Positions 44,381-52,329 of a stretch of 64,000 nt of DNA are shown here, piece by piece (positions within the stretch are counted from its first letter, which is position 1; every line of letters begins with the position of its first letter). The DNA lies in contig NZ_JAMXFJ010000007.1 of assembly GCF_025460805.1 (NCBI RefSeq), positions 62,001 to 126,000 of the forward strand, written 5' to 3'. The notes beneath the pieces were generated by a model, which ran no database searches, was not told where the DNA came from, and saw nothing but the letters and a program-made list of their open reading frames with translations. This DNA is from Microvirga sesbaniae (GTDB taxonomy: Bacteria > Pseudomonadota > Alphaproteobacteria > Rhizobiales > Beijerinckiaceae). Both the position numbers and the translations under genes were made by a program.

Positions 44381-45511
44381 ATGTCAAACCAGGATCTCCA
44401 TCTCACACTCCTTGAGTCGGAATTCAGCCGGGTCCTTGACGAGCACTCAACCGGATCACGTGGTGAATCGGCTCGTAAGAGCAACAGTCCGGGCGAGGCT
44501 CGGCTTCGGGATCGCACACGCGACCGCCGCTTCCGCCAACTGCTCGATGCCCTGCCGGCGGCGGTGTACACAACGGACGCAGCCGGGCGCATCACCTTCT
44601 ACAACGAAGCTGCCGCTGAGTTATGGGGCTGTCGGCCCGAACTCGGCAAGAGCGAGTGGTGCGGGTCCTGGCGGCTGTTCTGGCCAGACGGAACGCCTCT
44701 GCCACACGATCAGTGTCCGATGGCGGTTGCCCTCAAGGAGAACCGTGCGATCAGGGGTGCCGAAGCCATTGCCGAGCGCCCGGATGGCATCCGGGTCCCG
44801 TTCATCCCGTTCCCAACCCCACTGCACGATGCATCAGGCACGCTGGTCGGTGCGGTGAACATGCTGGTGGACATTACCGACAGAAAGCGCGCGGAGGATC
44901 AGCAGGCGCTGCTGGTTCGCGAGCTGCATCATCGGGTCAAGAACATGCTGGCGACCGTTCAGGCCATCATGGGCTCGACCGCGCGTGCCTCAACGACGAT
45001 TGAGGAGTTCCAGCAGGCGTTCACGGGCAGGATCATGGCATTGGCCCGAACTCATTCGAGCCTCGCAGAAGACGAGTGGCAGGCCATCTCCCTCCGAAAC
45101 CTTCTGTGCCATGAGCTCGAGCCCTACGATGACGGCTCCCCGGGCCGGGTGCTCCTCGACGGTCCTGCCGTTGATCTGCCGTCGGCCACCGCCATTCCAT
45201 TGGGAATGGCCATTCATGAACTGACGACGAACGCGGTCAAACATGGTGCCCTGTCTGTCCTGGGCGGGTCCGTGGCGGTCTCATGGACGCTTATGGACGA
45301 GCCGGACCATCCCGAACTCACCATCGAGTGGGTTGAGCGAAACGGTCCGGCTATCGGCCCGCCGACCCGGAGGGGCTTTGGCTCCCAGCTCCTGGAACGT
45401 GTGCTGAGCAATCAGATCGGTGCGCACGCTATGGTCTCCTACGAACCGGAAGGACTGCGAGCGCACCTAAGGGTACCGCTTCCATGTCGCATGTCTGCCT
45501 CAGTCCAATAG
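44381..45511 (+). CDS. PAS-HWE/HisKA_2 histidine kinase
   Basis: A 376-residue soluble sensor kinase. A PAS domain (about 60-185: LDALPAAVYTTDAAGRITFY, GAVNMLVDITDRKRAEDQ) is followed by HisKA_2 with the phospho-histidine in VRELHHRVKNMLATVQAIMG and by an HWE-type ATPase (AIHELTTNAVKHGALS, RRGFGSQLLERVL). Such kinases feed PhyR-type regulators of the alphaproteobacterial general stress response. CAGGGG before the ATG at 44381 fixes the start. No partner regulator is adjacent. Confidence 0.9.
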   Translation: MSNQDLHLTLLESEFSRVLDEHSTGSRGESARKSNSPGEARLRDRTRDRRFRQLLDALPAAVYTTDAAGRITFYNEAAAELWGCRPELGKSEWCGSWRLFWPDGTPLPHDQCPMAVALKENRAIRGAEAIAERPDGIRVPFIPFPTPLHDASGTLVGAVNMLVDITDRKRAEDQQALLVRELHHRVKNMLATVQAIMGSTARASTTIEEFQQAFTGRIMALARTHSSLAEDEWQAISLRNLLCHELEPYDDGSPGRVLLDGPAVDLPSATAIPLGMAIHELTTNAVKHGALSVLGGSVAVSWTLMDEPDHPELTIEWVERNGPAIGPPTRRGFGSQLLERVLSNQIGAHAMVSYEPEGLRAHLRVPLPCRMSASVQ

Positions 45512-45530
45512 ACAGTCGCGCCCACCCTTA

Positions 45531-45584
45531 GAGCATCGGATCGATCCCAAAAGTGGACCCACTTTTGGGATCGATCCGATGCTC
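45531..45584. repeat. Perfect 54-nt palindromic repeat
   Basis: A 25-base arm (45531-45555, GAGCATCGGATCGATCCCAA and AAGTG), a GACC loop, and the exact reverse complement (45560-45584). It is the clearest member of the repeat family and the left end of an array reaching 45825. Confidence 0.9.
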
Positions 45585-45825
45585 AATTCCTTAAATGGCG
45601 CATCGTTCTTCGCGGACCCAGCGGGCCGCGCAAGCGAAAACCGGGTCCACATTTCCGCACGATGCGCTAGCACCCGCCGCAAACCGTTGACGTTCGCCCA
45701 GCCTCTTAAAGCATCGGACCCAAAAGTGGACTTGCACTTTTGGGATCCATCCGATGCTTCCTTCTTGAATGAGAGCATCGGTCAGAACGGAAAACCGGGT
45801 CCACTTTTCCGTCCGATGCTCTAGA
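45585..45825. repeat. Array of palindromic repeat units
   Basis: It continues from the perfect hairpin. A tail unit with CGAAAACCGGGTCCACATTT ends GCACGATGCGCTAG (to about 45670). A second hairpin is at about 45708-45770 (AAGCATCGGACCCAAAAGTG and its partner). A third, about 45772-45823, runs from GAGCATCGG to CCGATGCTC with a CCGGGTCCAC centre. Confidence 0.8.
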
Positions 45826-45966
45826 CGTTCGGCAGCGGGTGAATGTGCATCGGATGAGCCTGATCAATACTGAAGCGGCCCCTGCCCTGCTACGCACAAT
45901 TCTGTCTTCGAATGTGGTCGAAAGCAGACAAGATTCATCTAAATCATGTAGGAAGACACACAGCAC

Positions 45967-45995
45967 TTGTTATCAACTAATAAAGAGTCTATATA
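45967..45995 (+). promoter_or_regulatory. Cold-shock promoter 4 (csp at 46158)
   Basis: TTGTTA, a 17-base spacer and TATATA, the best consensus match of the four cold-shock promoters. The surrounding DNA is markedly AT-rich for this window. Confidence 0.65.
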
Positions 45996-46001
45996 GTTTT
46001 T

Positions 46002-46157
46002 ATCGGATTTTGGCCGGACAATCGGGTCGTTTCGCTTTTGACACTGTCAGGCGCACGTTCGGACTTTCTTACCATTACATCGACGAACTGAGTTGAGGCC
46101 GCTCTTTGGCGCGCCTTCCCTCACGTGCATCCACAGCAATCGCGAAAGGTTACACCA
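46002..46157 (+). promoter_or_regulatory. Conserved cold-shock 5' leader (copy C)
   Basis: About 156 nt, starting near ATCGGATTTTGGCCGGACAA and sharing all blocks with copy A at 36017, including the TCACGTGCATCC and GCGAAAGGTTA end. Confidence 0.65.
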
Positions 46158-46367
46158 ATGATTACGGGCACAGTAAAATTCTACAACGATACGAAGGGCT
46201 TCGGCTTCATCCAGCCGAACGATGGCAGCAAGGACGTTTTCGTTCATGCCACCGCCCTTGAGCGCGCTGGCATGCGCAGCCTGGTCGAAGGTCAGAAGGT
46301 CTCCTTCGACACAGCCGAGGACCGTCGCTCCGGCAAGATTGCCGTCAACAACATCGAAACAGCGTAA
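46158..46367 (+). CDS. Cold-shock protein (CspA family)
   Basis: A 69-residue cold-shock domain with RNP1 KGFGFIQP and RNP2 VFVHATAL, almost the same as the product at 36170. It has its own promoter, conserved leader and terminator. An MSHK gene follows downstream. Confidence 0.95.
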   Translation: MITGTVKFYNDTKGFGFIQPNDGSKDVFVHATALERAGMRSLVEGQKVSFDTAEDRRSGKIAVNNIETA

Positions 46368-46412
46368 CTGGTGATGATCGGCTCAGGACATAGGCCTGTG
46401 CCGCTCGGTCCT

Positions 46413-46446
46413 GAAGCCGCTCCCTTGTGGGGCGGCTTTATTGTTT
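46413..46446 (+). terminator. Intrinsic terminator after csp (copy C)
   Basis: Stem AAGCCGCTCC with GGGGCGGCTT, then TATTGTTT. Same hairpin as at 36413. Confidence 0.75.
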
Positions 46447-46523
46447 GCGCTCGCAATCACCCGGCAGCGGTTGTCCGCCCATCCCTGCCCTGCCTGACAG
46501 CCGTCGGGCTCCAGGAGCAATGA

Positions 46524-46724
46524 ATGTCTCACAAGTATAAACTTCGTCAGCTCGTCCGCATCACCCATCCGAATTTCTCCGACAAGCGCGCAACGACAAG
46601 CGGCATCTACGAGGTGACCCGCCTCATGCCGGCCGATCAGACTGGCGAGGTCTCCTATCGCATCAAGTCGTCCGGCTTCGGCGAGCGTGCTGTGCGCGAG
46701 AGCGAGATTACGGCGCAGGCGTGA
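46524..46724 (+). CDS. MSHK-family small protein, paralogue 3
   Basis: A 66-residue product opening MSHKYKLRQLVRITHPNFSD with the core SGIYEVTRLMPADQTGEVSY and ERAVRESEI. It is closest to the copy at 37172. Its stop overlaps the GTG of the next gene. Confidence 0.8.
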   Translation: MSHKYKLRQLVRITHPNFSDKRATTSGIYEVTRLMPADQTGEVSYRIKSSGFGERAVRESEITAQA

Positions 46725-47023
46725 ATCATTTGACCAGCGCAGACGCCTTCTTTCACGGATCGCAGATCTACGATCCTATCGCCGTGCTTCGACAGGGCGA
46801 TGAGGCCTTGTACGTTGCTCGGGTCGGCCGGAAGGCGTCCCGACAGTTCATGATCCTCACGCCAACAGGTGAGCCTGCGTGGCCACACGAGCCGCTTGGT
46901 AGTCTCTCGGATGTGGGTTGGGCTCTTCGAGCACACGCGTGGCACCTCGTGACGCCCGAGCCGATCGGCGGGAGTGCTCAGCAAGCCAAGACACTGGCGC
47001 GGTTGCTCGCGGAGCGAACCTGA
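46721..47023 (+). CDS. Small hypothetical protein coupled to MSHK
   Basis: A 100-residue product starting at GTG that overlaps the MSHK stop (GTGA). Segments FFHGSQIYDPIAVLRQGDEA and MILTPTGEPAWPHEPLG look real. No domain recognised. The overlap suggests coupled translation with the MSHK protein. Confidence 0.6.
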   Translation: MNHLTSADAFFHGSQIYDPIAVLRQGDEALYVARVGRKASRQFMILTPTGEPAWPHEPLGSLSDVGWALRAHAWHLVTPEPIGGSAQQAKTLARLLAERT

Positions 47024-47105
47024 CGATCATCAATACAGAGGTGAATGCATGGATGAGGACACACCGCTCGCAACGCTTCTGCCTCTCACCCCCAGGAGGC
47101 TCACC

Positions 47106-47411
47106 ATGGTCGATCAACCAACCAATCTTGATGCCCATCGCGGCATGGCAGCCCAGAAAGCCACCGACCTTCGACGTCTGCGCTCCGAGGTCGAGGCCGA
47201 CCAGGCAGCACTTCACGCAAGACAAGCGGAACTCGAAGATCTGCTTGCGGCCGCACCCGCCACCGACTGGCCGGAGGCTGTCGAGAAGGCGCGCTATCTG
47301 CTGGGTCTGCTCGCGCAGAACTTGGACGCCGCCGACCTGCGTCGGCGCAGGCTGATCGACCGGGTTCTGGCCGACTTCGATCATCTGCTCGACAAGTCAC
47401 CCCACGACTGA
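47106..47411 (+). CDS. Small helical hypothetical protein
   Basis: A 101-residue, mostly helical protein (TDLRRLRSEVEADQAALHAR, AVEKARYLLGLLAQNLDAAD), likely a short coiled coil. I chose the ATG at 47106 because of the strong AGGAGG site before it. Frames open further upstream. Confidence 0.65.
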   Translation: MVDQPTNLDAHRGMAAQKATDLRRLRSEVEADQAALHARQAELEDLLAAAPATDWPEAVEKARYLLGLLAQNLDAADLRRRRLIDRVLADFDHLLDKSPHD

Positions 47412-47451
47412 GACGAATTTTCCAGAACCCAACTGACAATGGAGATACCCC

Positions 47452-47598
47452 ATGGCCAGAGGCGAAAAGCGCGGCAACCGCGAGGCAAAGAAGCCGAAGC
47501 AGGACAAACCCAAGAACCCAATCCCGGTCTCTCCCGTCGTGACCCAAGGCAAGGGCAGCACCCCGCCTAAACCATCCGGCGGCAAGCGCGCATCGTAG
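47452..47598 (+). CDS. Very small basic protein (48 aa)
   Basis: Forty-eight residues, MARGEKRGNREAKKPKQDKP then Pro/Ser/Gly-rich and ending GGKRAS. GGAG precedes the ATG. The composition and the MARGxxRxNxExKKPK opening match tiny proteins I recall from Hyphomicrobiales. Possibly nucleic-acid binding. Confidence 0.65.
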   Translation: MARGEKRGNREAKKPKQDKPKNPIPVSPVVTQGKGSTPPKPSGGKRAS

Positions 47599-47854
47599 CT
47601 GGGCCACGACGGGAACGAAGCCACTGAGGCTTGATCCAACACCCGCTGACATCCTTCAAGAACGAGCCGAAGAGCGGGTGGGTGCCTTCGGCGCGACGGC
47701 GGCCCGTTCGTCGCCGCAGTGGAGGGCATCCGCATGCTCATGGTGGTCACCGACATCACGACCATCCGAAACCGCCAACAGCCGCTGCTCCTCAACGAGG
47801 ACCATCATGCCGTCTTCGTCAAATCCCGTCGCCCGCGGATGGGCTGAAGGGGGG

Positions 47855-48601
47855 TCATGCGGCGGCCCGATCGCTCTCCAGATGCAGGTAGTTGGGGTCA
47901 AACTCGCCCACCTGCTTCAACTTCTCCCAGTCAGGAATGTTCAGCCGGTCGCCCTTCAGTTCGATCAGACCCTCGGCCCGCATCTGCTGAAGCACCCGGT
48001 TGACGTGGACCGGAGTGATGCCGAGCGCATCCGCGAACTCACCCTGAGTGATGGGCAGGTCACAGGCATGACCCTCGACCAGGCCGACCGCCCTGAGGCG
48101 CACCAGCAACTCGCACAGCACATGGGCCAGACGATTGTAGGCCTCGCGGCGGCCGACATTGGTCACCCATTCCCGGAAGATGGCCCCCTCGATCAGGGTC
48201 TCGCGCCAGAAGGCAGCAGCGATGCGCGGATGGCGGGTGCAGATGTCCCGCAGGTCTTCATGTTTGATGAACCCCACCCGGCACTGGGTAAGGGTGGCGA
48301 TGCTAACGTCCAGAACCTTCAGGTGCAGGCTCTGCAAATCGGGAATGTCACCGGCAATGCCGAAGGACACAATCTGGCGCTTGCCGACTGTGGTGACTTT
48401 GTAGGTAGCGGTGAAGCCGCTCAGGATCAGACAGGAACGGGAGGGACGGTCGCCTTCGCGCACGATGTCCTGATGGTCTTTGAGCGTGGCAGGCTGCATC
48501 GGCAGGGTCTCAAGCGCCTGCCGCTCGTCATCCGTGAGCGTGAAGATGCTCTCCAGCTTGCGGATCATCGGATTGTAATCGGGATGGAAAGAAGCGTGCA
48601 T
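47855..48601 (-). CDS. Crp/Fnr family transcriptional regulator
   Basis: A 248-residue regulator. The cyclic-nucleotide-binding-like sensor domain is at about 25-140 (LKDHQDIVREGDRPSRSCLI). The Crp-type helix-turn-helix at about 185-215 reads ITQGEFADALGITPVHVNRV and LQQMRAEGLIEL. No FNR-type cysteine cluster is seen. AGGAGGAG precedes the ATG. Regulators of this FixK-like subgroup are common in Hyphomicrobiales and respond to stress or oxygen; the signal is unknown. Confidence 0.93.
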   Translation of the reverse strand: MHASFHPDYNPMIRKLESIFTLTDDERQALETLPMQPATLKDHQDIVREGDRPSRSCLILSGFTATYKVTTVGKRQIVSFGIAGDIPDLQSLHLKVLDVSIATLTQCRVGFIKHEDLRDICTRHPRIAAAFWRETLIEGAIFREWVTNVGRREAYNRLAHVLCELLVRLRAVGLVEGHACDLPITQGEFADALGITPVHVNRVLQQMRAEGLIELKGDRLNIPDWEKLKQVGEFDPNYLHLESDRAAA

Positions 48602-49043
48602 GGGGAGCTCCTCCTGTTTGCAGGCGGGAGCACACGTATCTCTCAGGTATCAGCGCCTAGGATCGCTTGCTGATAATGATTGTCTTGTAGCACATAAATC
48701 AGTGTCCGCCTCTGATCTAGGTTACTTTTTGCGGAACAACATTGTGTTGATATCGTGTTAGTCGACAAGTCTGAGTTCATCTTTGTTCTTCCAGCAGAAA
48801 TCGACGCTTCAGCTTTATTTCGAAACCCAGGAAAGGACGATCCGCATCTCCGATAAAGAGCCCTACAGATCAATGTGAATGAGGCCAAGCATCTCGGAAT
48901 GTTGGCGGAGGAAGAGGAGCGCAAGGTCCAGCATGCAGCTTCCCCACCGGAGCCCCAACCACATGCGTGGTCCCTACGTTGGAACAGCGAACAAGGCGCG
49001 AAGCCAAGCGTTGACGGCTACGATCCCAAGCCTTGGAGTGCCT
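48602..49043. other. Intergenic stretch, nothing firm
   Basis: AT-richer than average near 48660-48800. GGAAC at about 48735 followed 16 bases later by CGTG is a weak general-stress promoter match. No gene supported. Confidence 0.35.
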
Positions 49044-49304
49044 GTGCCTCGCTATTTCTTCGACACGTACGACGGGGATGTCCTCGTCCCCGACGACGTG
49101 GGGCAGGAGCTGGAAAACCTTGAGGCGGCTAAGGCCGTTGCTCAGGAGGAACTGCCACTGATGGCCCAGGACGAGCTGCCCGATGGTGACGAACGCACGT
49201 TCATCGTCAGCGTCAGGGACGAGGCGGGACACGTGGTGCTCCGAGCTGCACTCTCCCTGATCGTGGAATACCCTTCCGTGAGGGCAGACCGTCCGCAGAG
49301 GTAA
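49044..49304 (+). CDS. DUF6894 family protein
   Basis: An 86-residue acidic protein starting at GTG with GGAG upstream. The core PRYFFDTYDGDVLVPDDVGQ, AAKAVAQEELPLMAQDELPD and VRDEAGHVVLRAALSLIVEY is typical of DUF6894, abundant in Hyphomicrobiales and with no known function. Confidence 0.85.
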   Translation: MPRYFFDTYDGDVLVPDDVGQELENLEAAKAVAQEELPLMAQDELPDGDERTFIVSVRDEAGHVVLRAALSLIVEYPSVRADRPQR

Positions 49305-49318
49305 TCTTCCCAGGATGT

Positions 49319-49705
49319 CTACCCCGAGGTCAGGAGCGTCTTGAGCAGTCGCACGAGCGTCTCGGGATGGACGGGCTTGCTGAGGAACAGGGCTCCCTCC
49401 GGCAGGTCCCCTGACTTGGGCGCGGCACGACCGGACGCGATCAGGATCCCGATGTCCTCGCGCTCCGAACGGACCCTCCGGGCCAGCTCGAAGCCGTTGA
49501 TGCTCCCACGCGGCATCTCGACGTCGGTGACCACGGCGTGGATACCCGAGACGGCACTCAGAACCCGGAGCGCCTCATCGGCATGGGCGGCCTCGATCAC
49601 CTTGAAGCCGGCATCCTCCAGCACATCGACGAGGGTCATTCGCACGAGCGCCTCGTCTTCGACAACCAGAATGAGAGCACGCGGGTAAGGGTTCGGGCCA
49701 GGCAT
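49319..49705 (-). CDS. Single-domain response regulator (receiver only)
   Basis: A 128-residue CheY-like receiver: LILVVEDEALVRMTLVDVLE, the phospho-aspartate in AVVTDVEMP at about 55, and the conserved lysine in LFLSKPVHPETL. A TTG start at 49726 is also possible. No output domain. It is divergent from the GAF-HWE kinase at 49958, the likely partner. Confidence 0.9.
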   Translation of the reverse strand: MPGPNPYPRALILVVEDEALVRMTLVDVLEDAGFKVIEAAHADEALRVLSAVSGIHAVVTDVEMPRGSINGFELARRVRSEREDIGILIASGRAAPKSGDLPEGALFLSKPVHPETLVRLLKTLLTSG

Positions 49706-49957
49706 GCCCGATGAAAGAGGGAGCAACGGTCTTTGTTCCTAAGGTCAAGATCTCAAACAATGCCTCCTAGATAGGCGTGGATCAGCCGGGGTCGACCCTT
49801 GAGAGTTGGTGCTGAGACAACTTTGCCATTGCCTCTTTCTGAAATCAGGAGCCGATTGCTGTCACGCCGGCTATCACGCCTCTTGGAACCAAGCGCAGCC
49901 GCTGGGCTTTTCCAGCCTTGCAGTAAGACAACCCCGATGGGGATCTGAGCAGGAGGC

Positions 49958-51130
49958 ATGATGCCGAGAAGGAGCGACAGTCCCAGCCCTGAACTCAAGC
50001 GCATGCACGAGTACCAGCGTGCGCTCGCCGCCTTCGGCCGGATTGCCTCCGAAGTTCTGCCGCGTGAGAAGCTGTTGCACTACGTCACGGCCCAGGTCTC
50101 GCGGGTCACCCATATCAGGCATGTGAAAGTGCTGTGCTACCGTCCAGACCATGGCGACCTGCTGATGGTGGCCGGGGTGGGCTGGAAACCTGGCGTGGTG
50201 GGTCAGACGACCTTCGCCCTCGACAATGCCTCTGTCGCCGGACGGTGCATGCAGACAGCCGCTCCAGTGACTGTCGAGGACCTGCCGAACGATCCTGAGT
50301 TCCGCATGCACCCGAGCCTGCGCGAGCATGGCATCATCTCGCTCGTGAACGTGCCGGTGCGGATCGACGGTCGCATCTGGGGCGTGCTGGAGGTGGATGC
50401 TGAGGAGCCACGGACGTTTGAAGAGGGCGACGTGACCTTCCTGACCACCATGGCCAACATCCTGGGCGTGGCCCTGTTGCGGCTGGAGACCGAGACCAAG
50501 GCGGCGGAGGCAGCCGCAGGGTATGCGCGGGAGAAGTCCTTTGCCGAGGTGGTCCTGCGCGAGTTCCAGCACCGGGTGAAGAACAACCTTCAGACGATCA
50601 TCTCCTTCCTGGCGCTGCAACGGCGGCACGCCTCGACGCAGGAGGACCGGGACCGCTTCGTGAGCGTCATGGACCGGGTGCATGCCATCGCCCTGGCTCA
50701 GGACCAGCTCTCGTTCGAGGCAGGCATCAGCAACGTGGAGTTCGGCGATTACCTGCGGGCCTTATGCGCCAACATCGACCCGCAACGGGAGACGGTGACC
50801 ATCGATGTCGAGGCAGAGCGCGGAGCGCTGCTTCCTCTGGATCGAGCCGTGGCAGCCGGGCTGATCGTCAACGAGTTGGTGACCAACTCGCTCAAGTACG
50901 CGTTTGATGAAGACGGCGGCACGATCCGGGTCAGCTTCACGACACGGTCCGAGCTCGGTGAGGCCTACCTTGCGGTCGAGGACAATGGACGCGGGATGGG
51001 ACCGCCCCGCAAGGGTGGGCTCGGCCTTCAGCTCATCGACGCCTTTGCCAATCAGCTTGATGGGCAGGTGGAGCGGAAGCCGGTCGAGAAGGGCACGCGT
51101 ACCTGCGTCAGGTTTCCTTTGCCGCTGTGA
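49958..51130 (+). CDS. GAF-HWE/HisKA_2 histidine kinase
   Basis: A 390-residue soluble kinase. The GAF domain is at about 25-185 (LRHYVTAQVSR-like start, EHGIISLVNVPVRIDGRIWG). HisKA_2 has the phospho-histidine in VLREFQHRVKNNLQTIISFL. The ATPase carries GLIVNELVTNSLKYAFDEDG and GLGLQLIDAFANQL. Layout resembles the second kinase at 44381, pointing to the general stress or light/redox signalling network. Confidence 0.92.
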   Translation: MMPRRSDSPSPELKRMHEYQRALAAFGRIASEVLPREKLLHYVTAQVSRVTHIRHVKVLCYRPDHGDLLMVAGVGWKPGVVGQTTFALDNASVAGRCMQTAAPVTVEDLPNDPEFRMHPSLREHGIISLVNVPVRIDGRIWGVLEVDAEEPRTFEEGDVTFLTTMANILGVALLRLETETKAAEAAAGYAREKSFAEVVLREFQHRVKNNLQTIISFLALQRRHASTQEDRDRFVSVMDRVHAIALAQDQLSFEAGISNVEFGDYLRALCANIDPQRETVTIDVEAERGALLPLDRAVAAGLIVNELVTNSLKYAFDEDGGTIRVSFTTRSELGEAYLAVEDNGRGMGPPRKGGLGLQLIDAFANQLDGQVERKPVEKGTRTCVRFPLPL

Positions 51131-51268
51131 TGTTCGGTCCAGTGGGTTGGTTTGCTCCTTGAACATGGTGGAAGGGCGGCTTTGGGTCAAACAGTAACAT
51201 TAGGCGAGCCGAATGAAGGCCCGCTTGTCGTGTCTTTGCAGAATTTCGCTATACTTCCGGGAAGTGCC

Positions 51269-51379
51269 ATGAAGCGACCTTTCGGGATCTCGATTCGATT
51301 TCGCGGAAGGCCGTTTTTGACCAGCGTAAAGCGTAAGTGGCCCTGGCTCGGCGGTAAGCCTTTGCACATCACTCCTTGA
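51269..51379 (+). CDS. Possible tiny basic protein (36 aa)
   Basis: Thirty-six residues, MKRPFGISIRFRGRPFLTSV onward, aromatic and basic. GGAAG precedes the ATG. It could be real or chance. Confidence 0.3.
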   Translation: MKRPFGISIRFRGRPFLTSVKRKWPWLGGKPLHITP

Positions 51380-51396
51380 GCCAGGGCAGCAGCCTG

Positions 51397-51846
51397 TTAG
51401 GCCGGGATCAATAGCGCAATCCTATGGATGCCGACCTCATTGCTGATGTTTTTCGCCTGATCCGTCCTGCCCTTCCCGCAGGTGTAAATGTCGCCGGCTC
51501 TGACGGTGTATGGATCTTTGCCCATCTTCTTGATGGTGAACTCGCCCGCAAGGATATGGCATACCATGTCCATGTCCATTTCCGCCTCGGTCGGATCGCC
51601 GGCTCCAGGCTGATACACAACATCGATGATCTTGATGCTCTTGTAGGCAGCAATTTCGGAGGGGGCTTCCCCAACCTCCACCAGCCGGCGCCCTGGGCTG
51701 AGTTCCTTGCCGTCATTAGGGCCATAGGTCGGAATGCCCGGGACTGCTGCTGCGCCCGCAGGCGTCACCAAAGCAAGTAAAGGGACTGTTGTAGCGGTGG
51801 TCAACGCGAGTGTTACTGCCGATCTGCGACTCATGAACTCGGTCAT
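51397..51846 (-). CDS. Exported cupin-domain protein
   Basis: A 149-residue protein with a Tat-like signal (SRRSAVTLALTTATTVPLLA) and a single cupin barrel (VVYQPGAGDPTEAEMDMDMV, CHILAGEFTIKKMGKDPYTV, RAGDIYTCGKGRTDQAKN). The usual histidine metal ligands are partly replaced, with glutamates and one His in VCHILAGE. Reaction unknown. Confidence 0.75.
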   Translation of the reverse strand: MTEFMSRRSAVTLALTTATTVPLLALVTPAGAAAVPGIPTYGPNDGKELSPGRRLVEVGEAPSEIAAYKSIKIIDVVYQPGAGDPTEAEMDMDMVCHILAGEFTIKKMGKDPYTVRAGDIYTCGKGRTDQAKNISNEVGIHRIALLIPA

Positions 51847-52329
51847 GGCTTCCTCCAGCAGTTGGCGTGTGCGAAATCCGCACCTGAAGAGTCGAAACCT
51901 CGCCCGTCAGAATGTCAAATTGTTTGATGTAACAACAGCTTGGCTGCCCATGTCGGTTAGATGGTGTCTGATGTCCCGCTCCTTGCAAGCGCAACTGGGA
52001 TCGGCCTCGTGCACGTGAGAACATTCTCCGCGTAGCCTGATTTCGCCGAACGGGGCTTATGAAATGCAGGGCCCAATGGTGAACTCATCAGGAAGGGTTA
52101 GGAACGGGTCAAGCTGAGCCTTTGGGCTTGGCCGTATGAAGGTCAGCTTACCCTATGACGACGGAAGTTCGGCTTTCCTCCGCCCCGTGCCACGTCCGGA
52201 CATTTCGTCGGCCGAGTCCATGCTTCGGCCGCCGCACGGCAGATGGCCACGCCCAGGGCGAGAACCGCCACCGACTCAAAGTGCTTGCAGCTCCGCTTGG
52301 GTCCAGATGAACCGGAAAAGAAATTCACT
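51847..52329. other. Intergenic stretch, nothing recognised
   Basis: Frames here have poor composition; a plus-strand frame at 52136 begins plausibly (MKVSLPYDDGSSAFLRPV) but becomes Arg/Pro-rich. Confidence 0.35.

Noticed and set aside
45839-46096. An 85-residue frame before the third csp
   Set aside because: It runs through the AT-rich promoter and the conserved leader; the leader explains the conservation better.
47700-47854. A segment reading VEGIRMLMVVTDITTIRNRQ that recalls the end of a PAS domain
   Set aside because: Too short and without upstream PAS sequence to call even a fragment.
48733-48757. GGAAC-N16-CGTG as a general-stress promoter
   Set aside because: Mismatch in the -10 element and no gene at the right distance.
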